Shown piece after piece: positions 1-10,692 of a stretch of DNA of 64,000 bases. Position 1 is the stretch's first letter. Each line of letters opens with the position of its first letter. Origin of the DNA: Diphasiastrum complanatum (Eukaryota > Streptophyta > Lycopodiopsida > Lycopodiales > Lycopodiaceae); assembly GCA_029204225.1 (NCBI GenBank), contig CM055108.1, positions 10,016,293 through 10,080,292 on the forward strand, written 5' to 3'. A program made the translations under genes and the position numbers. Under the pieces are notes generated by a model that saw only the letters and a program-made list of their open reading frames with translations, was not told the origin of the DNA and did no database searches.

Positions 1-812
1 ATTTGTAATATTTTATCCTGTATATTGTTAGGTATTTGTTGATAATATTTTCTTGATTGACTACCACAGTTTTCTAAAGGAGTAAGAATCATCGTATATA
101 GCATTGGTGGCCGTGGATAGAAAAATCTACAATGTGTTGAGTTTTTTTGTTTTTAACATATCTGTTTATGGTTATGAGTTTGAATGTCCATGTTAGTTCT
201 AGGTAATTTAGTTCGGTCACAGGAAATGAAATTGTCAATGAAGTTAATAATATCTTCGGTTTGTGTAATATTATAAAGCGGAGCATTTTGTATCCATAGT
301 ACACCATGGTCATGTTGGCTACCACCATGTTGGAATTCTGTAACAAAAAAATAATCATTTAATTTTCCAATTATTGTATTGTTTTTGGAAAGTAATGTTT
401 TTAAAGTGTTTAATTTGTAATTGTAGTACCTTGCGCAGGTGGTTGTTCTAATTAGATTCCGTAGATATGCATTATGGGTACGATAAATACAAACAGGCTC
501 AGTATTTGGGTGAAAGTATTCCAAGCATTCTATTAGGGGATCCCATTTGATTTTCGCAAAAGAAAGTGTGATGAAAAATGTTGGTGGCGCTAATTGACAC
601 ATCATGGCAAAAACAATTTTTCGTAGTTCGTGTTTATAATCTGGAGATGTTTGTATGTGTTCAAAATCTTTATAACCGATATTTGATCGTAGTAGTTGTT
701 CTATGTTTGTATCTTTTAATACATCACTTGATGTTATTGTTCGGTGTTGTGGTTTTCCTTTTCGTAACCATATCCATATTGAATTAAGAACTTGGCAAAT
801 TTGGAGTGGCAA
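1..812 (-). pseudogene. Helitron Rep/helicase, N-terminal Helitron-like domain (partial, broken)
   Basis: This is the N-terminal part of a rolling-circle transposon Rep/helicase, which nicks and joins single-stranded DNA during Helitron movement. Around residues 76-90 of the 219-codon open stretch is the family signature PPTFFITLSFAKIKW. Around residues 160-174 is EFQHGGSQHDHGVLW, whose HDH (167-169) is the HUH metal-binding motif. An in-frame TAA at 153-155 breaks the frame. Beyond it, still in frame, come Helitron-like residues CRFFYPRPPM and a TMILTPL stretch running to the window edge, so the gene continues to the left. The catalytic tyrosines and the Pif1-type helicase are not in view. 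The stop and the AT-rich decay make it a pseudogene. Family assignment is confident from the HUH context; activity is not expected. Confidence 0.85.
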
Positions 813-1014
813 CGATATTTTGGTAATGCGATATCCACACTGGATTTATGTGTACATTTATTGTAGAATATAGTGGTGTATGTTGTAGATCAAGTATTGC
901 ATTCATTAGTTTTAAAGGTCCAATTGTATGTAGAAGTGTGATTTCGTGGACTATGAAATAACATGCATTCGTTTGTTTTGCAAGGATAAATTTGTGGTGG
1001 ATCTGTAAGGACAA
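784..1014 (-). pseudogene. Short ORF upstream of the Helitron Rep, possible frameshifted N-terminus
   Basis: A 76-codon open stretch overlaps the start of the Rep frame by about 30 bp in a different frame. It has no motif I recognise. Its position directly 5' of the Helitron-like domain and its protein-like composition (NVHINPVWISHY) suggest it is the preceding part of the same Rep protein, displaced by a frameshift. It could equally be a chance ORF in AT-rich DNA. Confidence 0.25.
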
Positions 1015-1176
1015 GTAATATAGTTATGCGTACATGGTTTTAATTTATGCATACAGAATAATTAGTAATGTTATGAGATGTTAGATTATATTGTTGTATA
1101 CAAATTTCGTATGTCAATAGTTTTGCTAACCAAAATAGACAAAATAAATTGTAATATATACATGTCGGAGTTATAT

Positions 1177-1527
1177 TTAGTATGTTATCAAAAACATATT
1201 TCTATTGAGAATATTTCTATGCAGTGTTGTAAAAGTTTTATTTGAAAAGAAATTGTTCTCCCACCAAACTGCGTCTGTATCAGCCGTATTTATGAAATTC
1301 GTAAAAAGTTCTATAATAAGTTGTCTTAATTCATGTGGTTGCATTTGGAAATTAGTAAGAAATGCAAATATGACAAAAATATCTATGTTTTCTGGAAGAT
1401 GTTTTATAAATTCGAATTGTGTATTTAAGTTTTTCACTGATTTAACATCCATGTTGAAAAGGAAGAAGATTGAAAATTCAGAAACAGGTGTATGGGGATA
1501 CCAGCAACAGCACCTGCAAATGAACAC
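1177..1527 (-). CDS. Unrecognised small ORF in Helitron interior
   Basis: A 116-codon open stretch on the same strand as the Rep remnant. The N-terminus is Cys-rich (CRCCCW). The middle is rich in Phe, Asn and Leu and looks helical (LRQLIIELFTNFIN). No catalytic motif or membrane segment is obvious. An antisense ORF of nearly the same extent exists on the plus strand, so chance openness in AT-rich sequence cannot be excluded. It may be a further piece of the Helitron protein or cargo; no function is assigned. Confidence 0.2.
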   Translation of the reverse strand: MFICRCCCWYPHTPVSEFSIFFLFNMDVKSVKNLNTQFEFIKHLPENIDIFVIFAFLTNFQMQPHELRQLIIELFTNFINTADTDAVWWENNFFSNKTFTTLHRNILNRNMFLITY

Positions 1528-2034
1528 GAATGGAACTTAGGAACTACAAGTTCGGATCACTATTTTATGACTTCCAAAAGCAGTGTAAAATAGAATGAAA
1601 GTATGGACATAATGTATGTTTTCCGAATTGGTTTGTACGTACGCATTTGTAACTTAATATCTACAAGACAAACAAACATGCATGATAATTATAAAGCAGT
1701 ACAACACCTGACAACATAAAGGCTTCAAGTTTTTTTAGGGCATTTATGAAATACTGCTATTGTGTTATAAAGTTAACTGAAAATCTTAAAAGTAGACTTC
1801 ATTTATTTATAAATTTTATTTCGTAAATAGAATTAATGTACTTCAATGTTTGTTTTTTGAAGTTGCTAGGATCATAATGGTTGTAGACTATTAACACAAC
1901 TACACATAATTACATGGCTGTAGATTTCTAATGTATTTATCATTACATGAAAGCAACACATTATGCTATTAGTTTTCAATTTCGGAAACTATAGAAAAGC
2001 ATGCACGAATAATGTATGGTCGTTAGGTTTTTTA

Positions 2035-2079
2035 CACACACACGTACACACGTACGTACACACACACACACACACACAT
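2035..2079. repeat. CA-type microsatellite with ACGT interruptions
   Basis: A run of CA dinucleotides interrupted by ACGTAC units, followed shortly by a poly-A tract. Read directly from the sequence. Confidence 0.9.
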
Positions 2080-2609
2080 AGATTGCAACAAAAAAAAAAA
2101 ATTGAAACAATTTAACTCGGACATTGAAATAGATTCAAATATGTGAAACGACATAACAAAGTATTAACCAAAGTTCATGTGTTATTGTATTTGTAATTTT
2201 CTAGGTCAAGTCATTATTGAGGTAAATCAAGTGATTGAAGCTAAAAGCAACATGCAAAAATTAATGTTGTAAAAGTAGGAAATCGAAGTATGATACTATG
2301 ACGAGGACATTTCTTTGTTTGAAGCTATGTTAATGATTTGTGAAAAATAAATCACGTACTAATAATGGATTTTTTAACAACTAATGTATTATTGCATAAA
2401 TAAAAGTTGGAAAACATAATGCTAGAAAACGGTTTGCATGTATTTTTGATAAGCCATACGGAATTTGTATCGGTATGTTAACAGAGTTACTGTAATGCAT
2501 TGTTGGTGTACTAATGCAGGTTTGAGAAATTACCTCATGGTAAAGTACGAGAATGGTAATTTTTTATACAAGAAAATGTTTATGAAAGTACAAATGGAAT
2601 GTTTATAGA

Positions 2610-2750
2610 AAAAATAATGATGTTTGTATAGCACAACTCGTTCAAAATGAATGCCAGCTACATCAAGAAAGTGCGTCTGAAAAAATGATGATGTTTGTAT
2701 ACCACAACTCGTTCAAAATGAATGCCATCTACATCAGGAAAATGCATATG
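2610..2750. repeat. Two-copy direct repeat, 71-bp period
   Basis: Two adjacent copies share ATGATGTTTGTATA, then CACAACTCGTTCAAAATG and an ACATCA stretch at a spacing of 71 bp, differing at a few positions. A more diverged third relative lies near 3,080-3,115 (TTCGTTGAAAATGA then CCACATCA), which suggests an older local array. Confidence 0.8.
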
Positions 2751-3178
2751 GAACTGAATTTAGTGTTTTTTTTTGCAAATTTTGAAGGTGAAATGGTACG
2801 TAGGTCTACCAATGCACGAGCACAATAAAAAAATCTTTCAAAATTGATTCCTATTTATAACTCTGAAAACTATATGAAAATGTTCTAAAAAAGTACATAG
2901 TCGCGGTTTTACAAGTATGATGTTGTTTGTAATGCAAGAATGTCAATTAACTATACAAGGAAAAATATATTAAAATTTATAAATTTAACATCTACAAAAA
3001 AGTAACATACGAAATGGCATGTATGTCGTGGTTCATCTATTTTAAATTACAAGTATTCGCTAATTTACGATTACATAATAAAATTCGTTGAAAATGATTA
3101 CCATCCACATCATTAAAACATGTATGGAAGCCTTATAGAAAACTAGATTTTATCATTTCTGCAAGGACGATGTGATCC

Positions 3179-3844
3179 CTAAGACAAGAGTCTCGGACTT
3201 TTATGTACAAAGAACATCACTATTTTTTGGTAACGGCAAATTAGGATTGAACCAGTCCTGAATTCTTGGATGACTTCCTTTTGGGAGTTTGATTGCCATC
3301 CATTTGAGCAGGTAACTTGCATAGTACCCAGTGAGGCGTGTGCATGAATCATTCGGAATAGCCTGGGTGTCACACACATCGGATGTTGGAATTAAGGTAT
3401 TTTCAAATATGTTGCAAGGCAGGGAAATAGAATATGCAGGTGTAAAGGCACCTGAAATGCAATTAAATCCAATAAGTACTTGCTTGTTTTTAGGTATAGA
3501 GGAGCTGGATCAGATATAGAGTATATGCTCTCTTGTAAACGTTTATGTGAAACAGTCAATAAATCTGTAATGCATGTGCGAGCTATGAAGGAGGCCCAAT
3601 TTATTGCAATAGATTCAGTTGTTGGGTGGTAACCTTGGAAAAGACAAACTGCAATACTAGTCCAGAGCATGGGTAATACATTATCATAGGAGCACAAAAC
3701 TTTATCACATATGAAATAGCATAATGCTTGGAACTGACGGTTTTTTATTTGTGAAATCAGTAGGTTTTGGTTTAGGTCGAATGGTAAGTTTTCATTTATA
3801 ACACAAAAACATGCATGGGGGGTTAGTAGGGGAAAATCGTACAC
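3179..3844 (-). pseudogene. Unrecognised protein-coding relic in Helitron interior
   Basis: Two open stretches in the same minus-strand frame are separated by a single TAA at 3392-3394: 150 codons, then about 66. The composition is protein-like, with several Cys, Trp and Leu-rich helical segments (QALCYFICDKVLCSYDN; MLWTSIAVCLFQGYHP). I recognise no family. Its position between the RPA-like gene and the Rep suggests Helitron cargo or an additional Helitron protein. A short intron containing the TAA is an alternative to a nonsense mutation. Confidence 0.35.
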
Positions 3845-4084
3845 GTTTCGAGTATTGTATGGGATTCGAAATAGGTCACAAAAAGAATGTTCAGTAACTT
3901 CTAGTTGTGTATTTGTTTCTCATAATTTGATTGCACTGATGTTTTGATGGAAGAATACATGATCATCGATGACTATGTAGATAAGTTTTGTAACAATGTT
4001 GGAATAGTTTGTTTTATAAAATTTAAAGAGACATATAACGTGCTATTTAAATATATAACACCTATACCATTTGGAATTTGTATA

Positions 4085-4086
<2 letters not shown>

Positions 4087-4123
<37 letters not shown>

Positions 4124-4175
4124 CGCGCATGCGCGCATGTGTGCACGGGTGCATGTGCGTGCGCACGTGTATATT
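4087..4175. repeat. (GT)n followed by (GC)n microsatellite
   Basis: About 14 GT units run into about 7 GC units and then degenerate GCAT/GTGC repeats. The alternating purine-pyrimidine sequence is of a kind known to favour Z-DNA. The ORF across it is a repeat artefact. Confidence 0.95.
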
Positions 4176-4635
4176 TTTTATGTCATAAAAATATCGTCAT
4201 GTTAGAAAAGACCCAAACACAACACTACCATTCAAAGCAATACAGTAGAATTACAGCTGTATGAAAAGTATATGCAACTTAAAGGAATGCAAAGTTTCAA
4301 AACGGTAATATTTAGAAATTACGGGAAGCTAAGTTACAATGTTAAATATATTAGATTATGGTAAATAAGTGCAACCACAAAAATAACATGCCAATCTAAA
4401 TAACAATTTCGAAACTGAAAAATATGTACTACCTAATACATACACAACTAGACATACAATTCTGGAATATATATCAAATATAGTGTTTAAAAGAAAAACA
4501 TGGTCTTTTATTCTACACAGGCGATATAACATAGTTACGAATTATGGAAATCAAAAGTACAAGTATATGTATACGTACTACTTTTGAAAATGGAACGCAA
4601 GTTTGAATATATACCATCATGTTATTTTTACAAAG

Positions 4636-5016
4636 CTACTCAAATAGTTTCTCATATTCGAGTACATAACCATGCTCGTCGATCAAAAATTGGCCACGAC
4701 TTTCAAATTTTGCCAAAGTTGCCTGAGTCGCAATAGGATCCTCATTTTGCAGCACCAACAAAGGCTTTGCCAAATTAGATATGTTTTGTATCAATGCGCC
4801 TTTCAGTTTGATTTCCTGTATACCTTTTGGCCCAATCACAACACCATTCAAGCAGGAGGCTTTTTCTAAAGTAGTTGGATGCATACACACGAAGCAGAAA
4901 GCGTTGTCATTTCGGAAACCGAACTTATCATGTTTGCAAAATATACAAACATGCTCAAAACAAGGTACATTAATTCCTTTAACATGTAACCGGCCCGAAA
5001 TCTGCAAGTACCACAA
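4636..5016 (-). pseudogene. RPA70-like C-terminal zinc-binding segment
   Basis: A 126-codon open stretch has four clustered cysteines, C-x2-C then C-x2-C (HVCIFCKHD followed by AFCFVCMHP), an arrangement resembling the zinc ribbon of the replication protein A large-subunit C-terminal domain. After it come a QEIKLKGALIQNIS segment and an acidic end. It lies directly 3' of the OB-fold region on the same strand, separated by about 85 bp that could be an intron. Plant Helitrons are known to carry RPA-like single-strand-binding genes, so it is probably the 3' part of that gene. Assignment rests on context plus the cysteine pattern. Confidence 0.5.
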
Positions 5017-5100
5017 TCAGTTCACATGTCATAAATTACTAATAAAAATCTACCATAGCACATCGCAGATAATGCGTATGGTTTTGATACATAAAACAAA

Positions 5101-6224
5101 TTAACTTTCAAGATTTATTTCCGAAATTAGCACCTCCATTGGAACTGGATGTTGTTTGGTTTGCTCCGCGCGCACCAATACCAATTTATCGAAAAACTCT
5201 CCAACTGGAAGACCCGCAAATATTGTCTTTGATGATGCAACAAATAGAGGTGGATTTGATTTCTTCCAAATTCCCAAATTCCCAAATTCTTTGATGATGC
5301 AGCAAATAGCAGTGGATTTGATTTTTTCCAAATTCCCAAATTTCGAATACTATATACATAACAACGTTCGCTTTCGAAAGAGTCCAGAATTTCATTGTAC
5401 AACTTTTTGGTGTCATTCCAGAATAATATCTACGGAACATTAAATTGGATTTTAGAAAGTACGATACATGCGCAACTTTTGCAGGAAAAACAATGCTTTT
5501 ACTACAATTTCGAAATCACTTTTTTATTTTTTATAGGTACCTCGCCTTGGTCGGATTGATTAAACCCATCTGCGACATTAATTGAATGACGATTTCCATT
5601 CATAGCGTTAACTCCAGTAATGGCGACAGCTACTGTCCCAAGCAAGTACGAATTATGGATTTGAGCATTGTCTGCTAATAGTTCGATACAATCTTCTCGA
5701 AAATTAGCCAGTGTAATTTCTGGGAAGAAGCATGGATGTATGTGTAGCGGCGCAATTTTTGTAACGATTGTTGCTTGGGTATAGATCAATGTGAAATTCG
5801 AGGACCCATAATCGTTTCGAGGGTTTTTTTTATGAACTGTAAAATTACGGAGCTTTATACAATCATTAATAATCAAAGTCTCAAAACTCGGGTAGTACAT
5901 TTGTTGGATAGACAATGTAATTGTATTATTTCCACAGACGTCTACCAAGTCGAATTTCATGTACGTTGCGTATGGTACGTTCATCACAAAGTTGTTGTAC
6001 TTCGATAGGATTTGGCCCTCGAACATTACATTCTGCAATCCTAATTCTATGTCTTCTATGTACACTTGTCTAATTGCAGGTTGCGATTTTGATGTAGATG
6101 CTTCAACAATGTGCAATCATTTACGGACGGGTTCAATAGTAGGTAACTCCGCAGGTCGTTTAAGTGTTGAATGTATTTTGTCAGGCATTCAATTCGAGTA
6201 CACTGTATCAACAGTCGTAGCCAT
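5101..6224 (-). pseudogene. Helitron-associated RPA1-like (OB-fold) single-strand DNA-binding protein, broken
   Basis: The product would bind single-stranded DNA exposed during rolling-circle transposition. The likely start is the ATG at 6222-6224; the same frame holds two TGA stops before the main 204-codon stretch beginning at 6116. That stretch reads like an RPA70 DNA-binding OB fold: VYIEDIELGLQNVMFEGQI, a central FDLVDVCGNNTITLSI, then LRNFTVHKKNPRNDYG with FTLIYTQATIV. A downstream piece at 5101-5440 continues it but is split between frames by a 62-bp tandem duplication. Upstream stops, the duplication and a gap of about 60 bp make it a pseudogene. No other gene of this kind is in the window. 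Confidence 0.6.
5227..5350. repeat. 62-bp tandem duplication inside the RPA-like gene
   Basis: CTTTGATGATGCA at 5227 and again at 5289 begins two near-identical copies that end in CCAAATTCCCAAATT. The period, 62 bp, is not a multiple of three. On the minus strand the repeated peptide text (LGIWKKSNP) therefore appears in two different frames, which shows the duplication broke the coding frame. Confidence 0.9.
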
Positions 6225-6624
6225 ACATTTTGTATGCAGTAGATGCTAAAAATAGTTATTACTATTTATGCGGCCCGTTCATCATACATAAAATGTATTA
6301 TAACAATCCGTTATAAATATACAGGAACATATTACTATGGAAATGACCGCATACAATATAAATGGCACTGAATATGTAAACAGTGTTTTTTTTTTTGTGC
6401 AAGTCTTAATTCTATTTACTGATATTACCTAAACTTTCATGTCGTTGAACATCTTGTTCTATTTGTTGGACTTCATCTGCACAACAGTGCATTCATGTTA
6501 GGTTGACCACATACAAATAAAGTTATATAAGGACCAATATACCTACTTTGTGCGCATGGCAATCTAACGCTATTATTCGTAAACTTTCAAATTATTTTTT
6601 TAATTCTGTTTGTTTTTCAAGCAC
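6225..6624. other. AT-rich spacer between Helitron ORFs
   Basis: There is no supported gene. On the minus strand near 6,420-6,480 a splice-acceptor-like TTGTGCAG precedes codons reading DEVQQIEQD, which echoes EELQQIEKE in the next ORF. This may be a diverged duplicate exon. The rest is AT-rich with poly-T tracts. Confidence 0.35.
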
Positions 6625-6930
6625 TTAAATTATGTTTGGCTTTTTTTTTTGAATCTTGATATAGAAAACCTGCCGTTTTCTAGCAACATCTACTAGCATA
6701 CCATCTGTCAATGGAAGAGAGGTTTCTTTTTCTATCTGTTGAAGTTCTTCTGCGAAAGCACAATATGTTTCTTGAGTATGCGGTATATTGAATTTAGCAT
6801 AACTATAAAATTGTGCAAGACATGTTGTTTTTAAGTATGGAATTGATTTATTGTACTGAAATAAAATATTACCATCAGTAAGTACAAAATCGTCATCAAT
6901 TTTTGAGGCTGCAATATGCGAAGTAGCCAT
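6625..6930 (-). CDS. Unrecognised 101-codon ORF at 5' side of Helitron remnant
   Basis: It begins with ATG at 6928-6930. The sequence is hydrophilic and probably helical, with DDDFVLTDGNILF near the start, a CAFAEELQQIEKETSLPL segment and a Lys-rich C-terminus (KIQKKKP). There is no signal peptide and no recognised domain. It lies upstream of the RPA-like gene on the same strand and may be a first exon or an accessory Helitron protein. Confidence 0.3.
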   Translation of the reverse strand: MATSHIAASKIDDDFVLTDGNILFQYNKSIPYLKTTCLAQFYSYAKFNIPHTQETYCAFAEELQQIEKETSLPLTDGMLVDVARKRQVFYIKIQKKKPNII

Positions 6931-6997
6931 CTATAACAACACAATATTGTATAAAATTTAAATGCATGTCATAAAAGTAGAAAATAAAACTAAATAG

Positions 6998-9130
6998 TCA
7001 TGCAACTGGCCTTCCAAGACCTCTTACATCGGATTGTCGAGATTTATCTCGACGATCTGGGTGTACATTCCTTAGCTACTACGCACCTTGATGCACTGAA
7101 GAAAATCTTCATTCGTTGCCGTAGATTTGAAATTTCATTAAACCCTAATAAGTGTCAAATTTGGGTCACCCATGGGGTAGTACTCGGACATATAATTTCA
7201 AAGAACGGTATTTCTACCGATCCTTCAAAAATCAAGGTAATATTTGAAATGCCCTTACCTGCAACAGTGAAGGAAGTTTACGTCTTCCTCGGTCACACAA
7301 ATTATTATCGCATCTTTATAATTGATTTTGCCGGCAAGGCACGCCTCGTTTATTTAGTTGTGGTAGATCCTCGATGGACCGAAGAACAGATTAAAGCCTT
7401 TGAGGAGTTGAAAATAGCCCTTACCACAGCACCCATACTTTGCTCGCCAGACTACACGAAAGAGTTCCATGTGCATACTGACGCAAGTAAGTATGCCATT
7501 GGAGGTCTTCTTGCACAACCGGACGAGTATGACAAGGATTTCCCAATATGTTTCTTGAGCAGGCAACTGGTGCCTGCTGAAGTAGATGGTCTATGATGCT
7601 CAACAACTAAGACATTATTTACTAGGCCAGACTTTTGCCTTCTACATTGACCATCAAGCCCTGTTATATATTGTTGATAAATCCTATAAAACATGACATA
7701 TAGCTTGATGGCTGTTGATATTAGAGGAATTTAATTTTCGCGTAGTCGTTTGGAAAGGAATCCAACATTTCATGGCGGATCACCTTTCCCAGCTCCCTAA
7801 TGCTGAAAAAGCAACTGCATCAGTCAACGATGATCTTCCTAATGCATGCCTTTTTCAGATTGATGCTACACCCTTATGGGCTGAGGAGATCACTCAGTTC
7901 CTAACAACAGGCAAACTCAAAGAAGGTCTAAATACGGTTGCAAAACATAAATTTTTGCTTAAAGCAGCGCCCTTTCAGCAAATCGCCGGACAACTTTACA
8001 AAAGGGACATTGACGGTATTATCTGACGATGCGCTTATGAATCTGAGATACGGCCTATCATATCTCAGGCTCATGAGGGCATTGGTGGCGGTCACTTCTC
8101 TGCTGAAGCGACAGCTAAGATCATCCTTCAAGCAGGCTTGTGGTGGCCATCATTATTTAAAAACACATTTGTTGTCATAAAAACATGTGATGTTTGTCAG
8201 CGAGCCAAGAAAAATACGAAAGCAGACTTCACACCTTTGACTCTCATTATAGAAGGTGAAGCCTTCCATAAATGGGAAATTGACTTTGTTGGACCAATCA
8301 ACCTAGCAACGAAACATACCCAAGCCCATTATATCCTAATAGCTACAGATTACGCCACTAAGTGGGTTGAGGCTCGGGCAACAAAGGATGCCAACGCAAA
8401 TACTATAGCACGTTTTCTTTACGAAAACATTATTACACGTTTTGGTTGTCCTATAGAGCTAGTTAGTGATCACGGCACGCACTTTTTAAATATTGTCATT
8501 GATAATTTGTTATGCCACTACCTTGTAGTTCACCGGAAGAGTACACCATACTATCCTAGATGTAATGGCCAGGCCGAATCAACTAACAAGACGATATGTA
8601 AGATGTTGACAAAGATAGTTGAAACCAGTCGCTCTGATTAAGAAACAAACTCTTCTCAGCTATTTGGGCTTACCGCACAACCCCAAAGAAAGCCACTGAA
8701 TGGATTATCCCATTCCATCTAGTGTATGGTCAAGAGGCGGTAATGTCTGTCGAATTCTTAGTACCTTCTCTAAGAATCATGGAAGCCTTCTCTACAGATC
8801 TATGTGAGAAAGCTACAATTAAGCAACAAGTCAAAACCAGGCTATTTACGTTAGCCAAGTTATGCGAGACACAACTCATATCTTACTACGCACAACTAGT
8901 TAACAAAAGATGTCAAAAGGCCTGGCATGACCATCACCTACGAAACAAGGATTTACACTTAGGTGACTAGGTGCTTCTTTATACATCGAAAAAGCACCCC
9001 GAAAAATTGAAATTTTGAAGTGAGAGACCGTGTATTATCAATAAAATCTTTCCTAATGGTGCAGTCCAGCTACAAACACTTGACAGAATACTCCTAGACA
9101 TTGTCGTCAACGGTGGTCGTCTACGGCGGT
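6998..9130 (+). pseudogene. pol: Ty3/gypsy pol remnant (E0): reverse transcriptase, RNase H, integrase
   Basis: The fragment opens abruptly inside reverse transcriptase, just upstream of the catalytic IYLDDLGVHS. RNase H follows (EFHVHTDASKYAIG), then a frameshift with a small deletion near 7,585-7,600 and two in-frame stops. Integrase follows: a zinc domain with HEGIGGGHF and CDVCQRAK, then the core with WEIDFVGPI (first Asp), LVSDHGTHF (second Asp) and GQAESTNK (Glu), so the DDE triad is complete. A stop at 8,639-8,641 and a frameshift lead into VYGQEAVMSVEF-type C-terminal text ending near 9,130. It matches the E3 pol almost segment by segment, so the two are sister copies. The left side is truncated against Helitron DNA. 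Confidence 0.9.
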
Positions 9131-9514
9131 ATTATGATGAGTTGTTTTTTGTTGACCCAATTTAACACTTTTTCTCTAGTATATATACCATTTTTTATTC
9201 TCTTATTTCCTTGCTTGTTATTCTCTTTTTGCATGCCTATTTTTGTACACTTTTCTTTTTCTATAAATACCCATTTGTCATGAATGTTCTAGGTCAACAA
9301 ATGATAGACTACACCATATGAAAAAGATTTATCACACTTTAGGCCCATCTCATTTCTGTCTGTCTAGTATCTCAATATTCCCAATTAAGCATACAATCAT
9401 TCATTGAGATACTTCTTTTTCATAAGAACTTCTACTTTGAGCCATAGTCATATTTTCCCCCTGAAGTTCTTCACTTGCATCACACAGCTCCATTCCTCCA
9501 TACTGGATTTCTGT

Positions 9515-9870
9515 CAAATCTCAACCGATGGGTTTCTGTCAAATCTCGACCGGAGCATCCTGTTCGATTTCGACTGGAGCATCCTATCAAATCTCGACCG
9601 GAGCATTTTGTGAATCTCAACCGGCGCGTTATGTTAAATATCGGCTGGAGCATCCTATCAAATCTCGACCGGAGCATCTTGTCCGATCTCGACTCGAGCA
9701 TCCTGTTGAATCTCAACCGGAGCATTATGTTGGAGCTCAACCGAAGCATCATGTTAAATCTCAACCGGAGCATTTTGTTGGATCTCGATCGAAGCGTCCT
9801 GTTGGATCTCGACCGGAGTACTCTATCAGATCTCAACCGGAGCACCCACTCCAATCTCGACCGAAGGTTC
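9515..9870. repeat. Degenerate 24-bp minisatellite (AATCTCRACCGGAGCATCCT type)
   Basis: About 14 imperfect copies of a unit around ATCTCRACCGGAGCATCCTG, mostly 24 bp apart. Translated in any frame they give spurious SILxNLxR-like repeats; the ORFs here arise from the unit being a multiple of three and are not treated as genes. Scattered single units occur outside the array up to E1 and beyond it. Confidence 0.9.
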
Positions 9871-10377
9871 CAATTTCAAAACTCAACGAACCGGCACGTC
9901 ACATCTCGTCCGAAACTAGATGACGACATCCATAAATGCCATCACAACGACGCCATTTGCACCTCATCCTGAGTGTATATCCTGGAGTTTCTTGCGACAA
10001 TCTGTTGGTGAACTTCCTGCGCCTATGCTCGATCTTGGCGCTCTCTTGTTCCATGCTCTTGTCATCGGTTACACTCCACCTCCATCGCGTATCCACCATC
10101 GTCATTTGATTACCATTCAGAGCACCATCACCAAACCTTTCCAAACCTAACATCGCCGGCAGAATACACATCAATTTGAAACTTTTTGCATGCTGAGGAG
10201 TGGTGTCACGCGAGCATTTATCATGCTTCCGTTACACTATTGAAAATAACATCATCAACATAAAACACTTGTTTTTTCCTTCCAGTTCATTCACCACCTC
10301 CATACATCCATTTCCACAGATATACACTTCCCAACATCTCCGTCCTTGACCAACATCTCCATATATTTCGCTTTCCG

Positions 10378-10640
10378 ACATTATACCTTTCATTTTTCTT
10401 TACCCAACCTCATTCTGTCACCATCCTTTCATTTCACAACATACTTTGCTTTCCACACATATTCCAATCCGTCCTTCCAAAAAACACCTCCACATCTTTT
10501 GCCTTTAGACATTTTACTTCTATTTTTCTTTACCCAACCTCATTCCTTCACAATCCTTTCATTCTGCAACATACTTCGCTCTACACAAATCTTTCAATCC
10601 CTTCTCAACCGACGCTTTCACTTGCCTTCTCACCCGAAGC
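10378..10640. repeat. 131-bp tandem duplication in E0 spacer
   Basis: Two adjacent diverged copies start with ACATTNTAC and share TTTTTCTTTACCCAACCTCA and CCTTTCATT stretches. The spacing between the copies is 131 bp. Confidence 0.75.
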
Positions 10641-10687
10641 CTCCGTCCCATCTCAACTAAAGACCTCCATTCAAACCTGGACCGAAC

Positions 10688-10692
10688 CCTAC
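10688..10692. other. Left target-site duplication of E1 (CCTAC)
   Basis: CCTAC directly abuts the TGTTG start of the left LTR and is repeated exactly after the right LTR. Confidence 0.9.

Larger units (their letters stand above)
1530..3178. other. AT-rich non-coding Helitron interior
   Basis: No gene is supported here on either strand. The stretch is strongly AT-rich with many short A and T runs. It holds a CA/ACGT simple repeat and a 71-bp direct repeat (listed separately). It lies between minus-strand ORFs of the Helitron remnant and is probably its decayed interior. Confidence 0.5.
9131..10692. other. Non-coding spacer between E0 pol and its additional ORF
   Basis: There is no supported gene. 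The stretch holds T-rich sequence, the 24-bp minisatellite and a 131-bp duplication listed below. E1 interrupts it; on the far side (15,769-15,928) the same AATCTCAACCGA-type motif resumes, showing both flanks belong to one original spacer of about 1.7 kb. Confidence 0.6.

Noticed and set aside
4087-4264. Cys/Ala-rich ORF with CVCVCVCARARA text
   Set aside because: Translation of the GT/GC microsatellite.
5156-6249. Plus-strand ORFs opposite the RPA-like gene
   Set aside because: Shadows of the minus-strand coding frame without motifs.
9515-9870. CRISPR-like array
   Set aside because: The repeats are directly tandem and degenerate with no unique spacers, inside plant retroelement DNA.
9404-9972. 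Overlapping ORFs with SILxNLxR-like peptide repeats, suggesting a repeat protein
   Set aside because: They arise because the DNA minisatellite unit is 24 bp, open in several frames and both strands; there is no non-repeat coding part.
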